Assembly: GCF_006716315.1 (NCBI RefSeq)
Contig: NZ_VFOV01000001.1
Coordinates: 3,364,501-3,428,500 of the forward strand
Length of the DNA stretch: 64,000 bases
Source of the DNA: Nocardioides albertanoniae
Lineage (GTDB): Bacteria; Actinomycetota; Actinomycetes; Propionibacteriales; Nocardioidaceae
Reading direction: 5' to 3'
A program made the position numbers and the translations under genes. How positions within the stretch are numbered: position 1 is the stretch's first letter; each line of letters opens with the position of its first letter. Positions 61,296-64,000 of this stretch are shown in pieces. The notes beneath the pieces were generated by a model that was not told the DNA's origin, made no database searches, and saw only the letters and a list, made by a program, of their open reading frames with translations.

Positions 61296-64000
61296 CTAGG
61301 ACAGGCCTCGCTTGGCGCGCTCCTCGAGGGCGATGTCGAGGAGCGACCGGGCGCGGGCGTCGAAACCGTGGTCGCAGTGGATGCGGGCGGCCTCGGCGCG
61401 GATGTGCTCCTCGGAGCCGAAGACGACCGACGGGTCGGGCATCGAGGACCACTTCACCAGGTCGTCGGGGCTCTCGTAGACCTGCACGGTGTCGCCGAAG
61501 ACGTCGCGCAGACCCGCGACGTCGTCGGAGATGACTCGGGCACCCGACGCGACCGCGTCGAAGAGACGGTTGGAGATGAAGCCGTACTCACGCATGTCGG
61601 CCCAGTGGTCGTTGAGCACGACTCCGGCGGCGCGGTATTCCGCGCCGAGCCGGGCGTTGGGCATGTGCTGGGCCTTGATGTGATGGCGCGGGATGTAGGG
61701 CTCCCAGCCGTGGCCGTAGACGGAGAGCGGCAGACCCGCCGCGACGGCGTCGTGGATGATCGGGCGCTCGACGTCGCGGGAGGTGCCGACGAAGAGCACG
61801 GGGTGGCCGGAGTCGGGCAGGGCACGGTCCGGGTTGAACTGCTCGGGGTCGGTGGCCTGCAGCAGCGGGTCGATACGGATCCCCCAGCGCTGCGACATCC
61901 GCTCCGCCCACCGCGGGCCGGCCGCCAGAAGGCGGTCGAAGCCGGCGGCCTCGGCGCGGGTGACCGCGTCGGGGTGAGAGATCACCCAGCCGATGTTGAT
62001 ACGTCCGTCGGGAGAGGGGAAGTAGCGCGAGAGACCGCGCAGGGTGAGCACGACGTCATCGTCTTGGCCGTTGGGTCGCTCCCACTCGTAGTGGTGATCG
62101 ACGACCGCCGACTGCCCGAGCCGGCCCAGCGAGCGGGCCAGCGCACGAGCGAAGTGGGTGTCGCCCCAGCGCTCCCCCTCGGGCGCGCCGGGGGCCGAGA
62201 TCTTGATCGCCCAGCGCAGCTGCGGCACGCCTTCGTGCACCGAGGCGCGCGGCATCGGCACGATGATCGGCCGGGTCGCGGCGTACGTCTTCGCAGGTCC
62301 GGTCGGTTCTCCTGCCGCGGCTCGTCCGACGACCTGATAGCCGCAGGCGGCCCAGGCCGCCACGTCGTCACGCGGCTCGAGCTTCCCCTTCCAGCGGTCG
62401 AGGTAGATCAGCCGGTTGCGTGGGGCACGCGCGAAGCGTCCCTTCGACTTCGACTCGTGGTGGACGACCTCGGCGGAGGTCACGACGCGGAACGAGCCGG
62501 ACCGGATCGACGCGAGCCGGTGGCACAGGTCGACGTCTTCCATGCCGTTGGTGAAGATCGGGTCGAAGCCCTGCAGCGAGACGACGTCGCGATAGCGCAT
62601 CGCCAGCGCGGCGCCGGTCAGCGCCGAGAACCGGTGGCCCTCGAGCGCGGCCGCGTCCTCACGCGGATATTCGGCGAGCATGTTGTAGGGCAGGCCGCCG
62701 AAGGTCGGGAAGACGACGCCGGCCGACTGCACCGACCCGCTCGGGTAGAGCAGCAGCGGCTGCGCGGCGAGCACCTCGGGCTCGGCCAGCGCCGCCACCA
62801 GCGGCTCGAGCCAGCCTTCCAGCGCGGTTGTGTCGTTGTTGAGGAAGACGACGGTCTCGCCGGTGACGTGCGGGATCGCGAAGTCGTTGCCGAGCGCGAA
62901 GTTGTGGTTGACGCGGCTGTGCACCACCTTCACCTCGGGGAAGCGCAGGGGCAGCGAGTCGAGCACCGCCGAGACCCCGGCGGAGGAGCCGTTGTCCCAG
63001 ACCACGACCTCGACCCGCTTGTCGCCGGCGCCGTGCTCGACCACCGCCTCGACCGCACCGACGGTGAGGATCGAGTCGTCATAGGTCGGGATGACGATCG
63101 AGACCACGTCGGGGTCGGGCGTACGCGAGGCCAGCTCGGCCCAGTCGATGAAAGCCCGGTTGCGTACGACGTCCTCCCACGACTCCAGGTCGAAGGGGTC
63201 GGGCTGGAGCCGGTCGTGGCGGGGACGACGCGGGTTGATGCCCTGCAGCCGCTCGACGCCGACCTCGGCGACCAGCGCCGCCTCGGCCCGCGAGGTCAGA
63301 CGCAGGGCGAGGTCGTAGGCCCACCCGAAGCCGATGTCACCGCGCGGCCCACCGACCTCGGCCAGCAGCGGCGCGGAGATCAGCAACCGCGAGAGCAGCA
63401 CCCGCATCAGCGGACCAGGCACGTCGGGGCCCGGCGAGGCGGGCGGAAGATCCACGGCGAACCGCAGCTCGGGCTGCCACGGCCGCTCCAGCACGTCGGC
63501 GACCAGCGGCGACTCGCCCGCCTCGGCCGCCGCGACCAGCCTCGCGAGACGGCCCGGCCGCCAGACCTCTCCCCCGGCGACGTACGCGACGAAGTCGCCG
63601 CTCGCCTGCGCGAACGCCGCGACCACGCCGACCTCGGCGCGGTCCGGGTCGCCCGCGACGACTCGCACCCCGTCACCAAGCTCATCAAGGTTGCCGAGCT
63701 CCGGGGTCAGCCCGCGGTCGATGACGACGACCTCGGTGCGTACGCCGGTCTGCGCGGCAACGCTGTCCAGCGTCTGCCTGGCGAGCTCGTCGGAGGACCC
63801 GAGATCCACGATGACGCTGACAGTGCCGGTAGTCTCACGACCCCGCCCGACCGGCACGGTCGAACCCTGCTCGATGGCCGGCCGCCACGTCTGCGGACCG
63901 CCCTGGCGGGCCAGCCAGTCGTCGCGGCGCGCCCGGATCCAGTCGCGCAGGTCGGGGAACTTGCCGTCGACCTGCTCCATCCAGTCGTTGGCGCGTCGCC
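61296..64000 (-). CDS. Multidomain glycosyltransferase (GT2-GT2-GT-B), 5-prime end outside window
   Basis: The frame is open to the right edge, so at least 901 residues are visible and the true start may lie beyond. An ATG at 63980 would give 894. The first part (to about residue 270) is a weak GT2 domain (VSVIVDLGSSDELARQTLDSVAAQ). The middle is a clear GT2 domain: SIVIPTYDDSIL, VVVWDNGSSAGVS, VVFLNNDTTALEGW and NGMEDVDLCHRL. The C-terminal 300 residues are a GT-B-type domain (NIGWVISHPDAV, VLFVGTSRDVERP, YGFISNRLFDAVASGARVISD). It is part of the glycan island and could add several sugars. Confidence 0.88.
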   Translation of the reverse strand, partial: RRANDWMEQVDGKFPDLRDWIRARRDDWLARQGGPQTWRPAIEQGSTVPVGRGRETTGTVSVIVDLGSSDELARQTLDSVAAQTGVRTEVVVIDRGLTPELGNLDELGDGVRVVAGDPDRAEVGVVAAFAQASGDFVAYVAGGEVWRPGRLARLVAAAEAGESPLVADVLERPWQPELRFAVDLPPASPGPDVPGPLMRVLLSRLLISAPLLAEVGGPRGDIGFGWAYDLALRLTSRAEAALVAEVGVERLQGINPRRPRHDRLQPDPFDLESWEDVVRNRAFIDWAELASRTPDPDVVSIVIPTYDDSILTVGAVEAVVEHGAGDKRVEVVVWDNGSSAGVSAVLDSLPLRFPEVKVVHSRVNHNFALGNDFAIPHVTGETVVFLNNDTTALEGWLEPLVAALAEPEVLAAQPLLLYPSGSVQSAGVVFPTFGGLPYNMLAEYPREDAAALEGHRFSALTGAALAMRYRDVVSLQGFDPIFTNGMEDVDLCHRLASIRSGSFRVVTSAEVVHHESKSKGRFARAPRNRLIYLDRWKGKLEPRDDVAAWAACGYQVVGRAAAGEPTGPAKTYAATRPIIVPMPRASVHEGVPQLRWAIKISAPGAPEGERWGDTHFARALARSLGRLGQSAVVDHHYEWERPNGQDDDVVLTLRGLSRYFPSPDGRINIGWVISHPDAVTRAEAAGFDRLLAAGPRWAERMSQRWGIRIDPLLQATDPEQFNPDRALPDSGHPVLFVGTSRDVERPIIHDAVAAGLPLSVYGHGWEPYIPRHHIKAQHMPNARLGAEYRAAGVVLNDHWADMREYGFISNRLFDAVASGARVISDDVAGLRDVFGDTVQVYESPDDLVKWSSMPDPSVVFGSEEHIRAEAARIHCDHGFDARARSLLDIALEERAKRGLS

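Overview
The window is a 64 kb piece of chromosome from a high-GC Gram-positive bacterium, most likely a nocardioform actinobacterium of the Nocardioides type. The evidence is the very high GC content, frequent GTG and TTG starts, the actinobacterial order of core genes (rpsB-tsf-pyrH-frr-cdsA-rlmN-dxr-rip1-ispG, and rplS-lepB-rnhB-DUF2469-yraN-comM-dprA-xerC), a bacterial RIO kinase, DUF2469, and GlnR-type nitrogen boxes. No rRNA, tRNA, CRISPR array, transposase or prophage was seen.

Layout. (1) 1-2.1 kb: an HTH/P-loop ATPase running off the left edge, divergent from two tiny membrane-protein genes. (2) 2.2-6 kb: the MEP isoprenoid operon dxr-rip1-ispG on the minus strand. (3) 6-10.5 kb: an OafA-type acyltransferase, an amidase, and a divergent TetR regulator with a 20-bp palindrome between them. 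(4) 10.7-15.2 kb: an apparent sulfur operon with a secreted SBP56/methanethiol-oxidase-like protein, an unknown exported protein and a YeeE/YedE transporter. (5) 15.3-19.2 kb: RIO kinase, LOG-like protein, GT4 glycosyltransferase and a small secreted protein. (6) 19.3-27 kb: rlmN, a small membrane protein, a DUF559/AbiEi-like protein, a histidine phosphatase, then cdsA, frr, pyrH, tsf and rpsB, all minus. (7) 27.4-34.7 kb: an M23 peptidase, then xerC, dprA, comM, yraN, DUF2469, rnhB, lepB and rplS. (8) 35-41.7 kb: a Fic protein, amtB, a trmD-GNAT fusion, rimM, khpA, rpsP and an amidohydrolase. (9) 41.7-51.4 kb: an FHA-FHA-TM-trypsin protein, a GH3 beta-glucosidase, NYN and GrpB proteins, ffh, glnD and two tandem PII genes. 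(10) 51.6-64 kb: a cell-envelope glycan island (glycosyltransferases, methyltransferases, an RgpF-like fusion, a FUSC protein) wrapped around ftsY.

How the genes work together. Nitrogen control is the clearest circuit. Both amtB and the distant glnB-glnB-glnD operon are preceded by four-half-site boxes with the 5-6-5-6-5-6-5 spacing of GlnR operators, so transporter and sensor genes probably form one regulon although they lie 13 kb apart. Ffh and FtsY (SRP targeting), LepB, CdsA and the glycan genes point to envelope biogenesis.

The most unusual signal is non-coding. Many intergenic regions carry short words repeated directly and inverted, starting at or just after a stop codon. Examples are GTCGAGTCGG units at 16.2 and 52.7 kb, a 21-bp CTGCAG-containing unit at 60.0 and 61.2 kb that includes a 58-bp perfect palindrome, and related 50-bp copies at 21.0 and 22.2 kb. 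They look like 3-prime-end elements (terminators, RNA-stabilising structures or protein-binding arrays), and no named family I know explains them.
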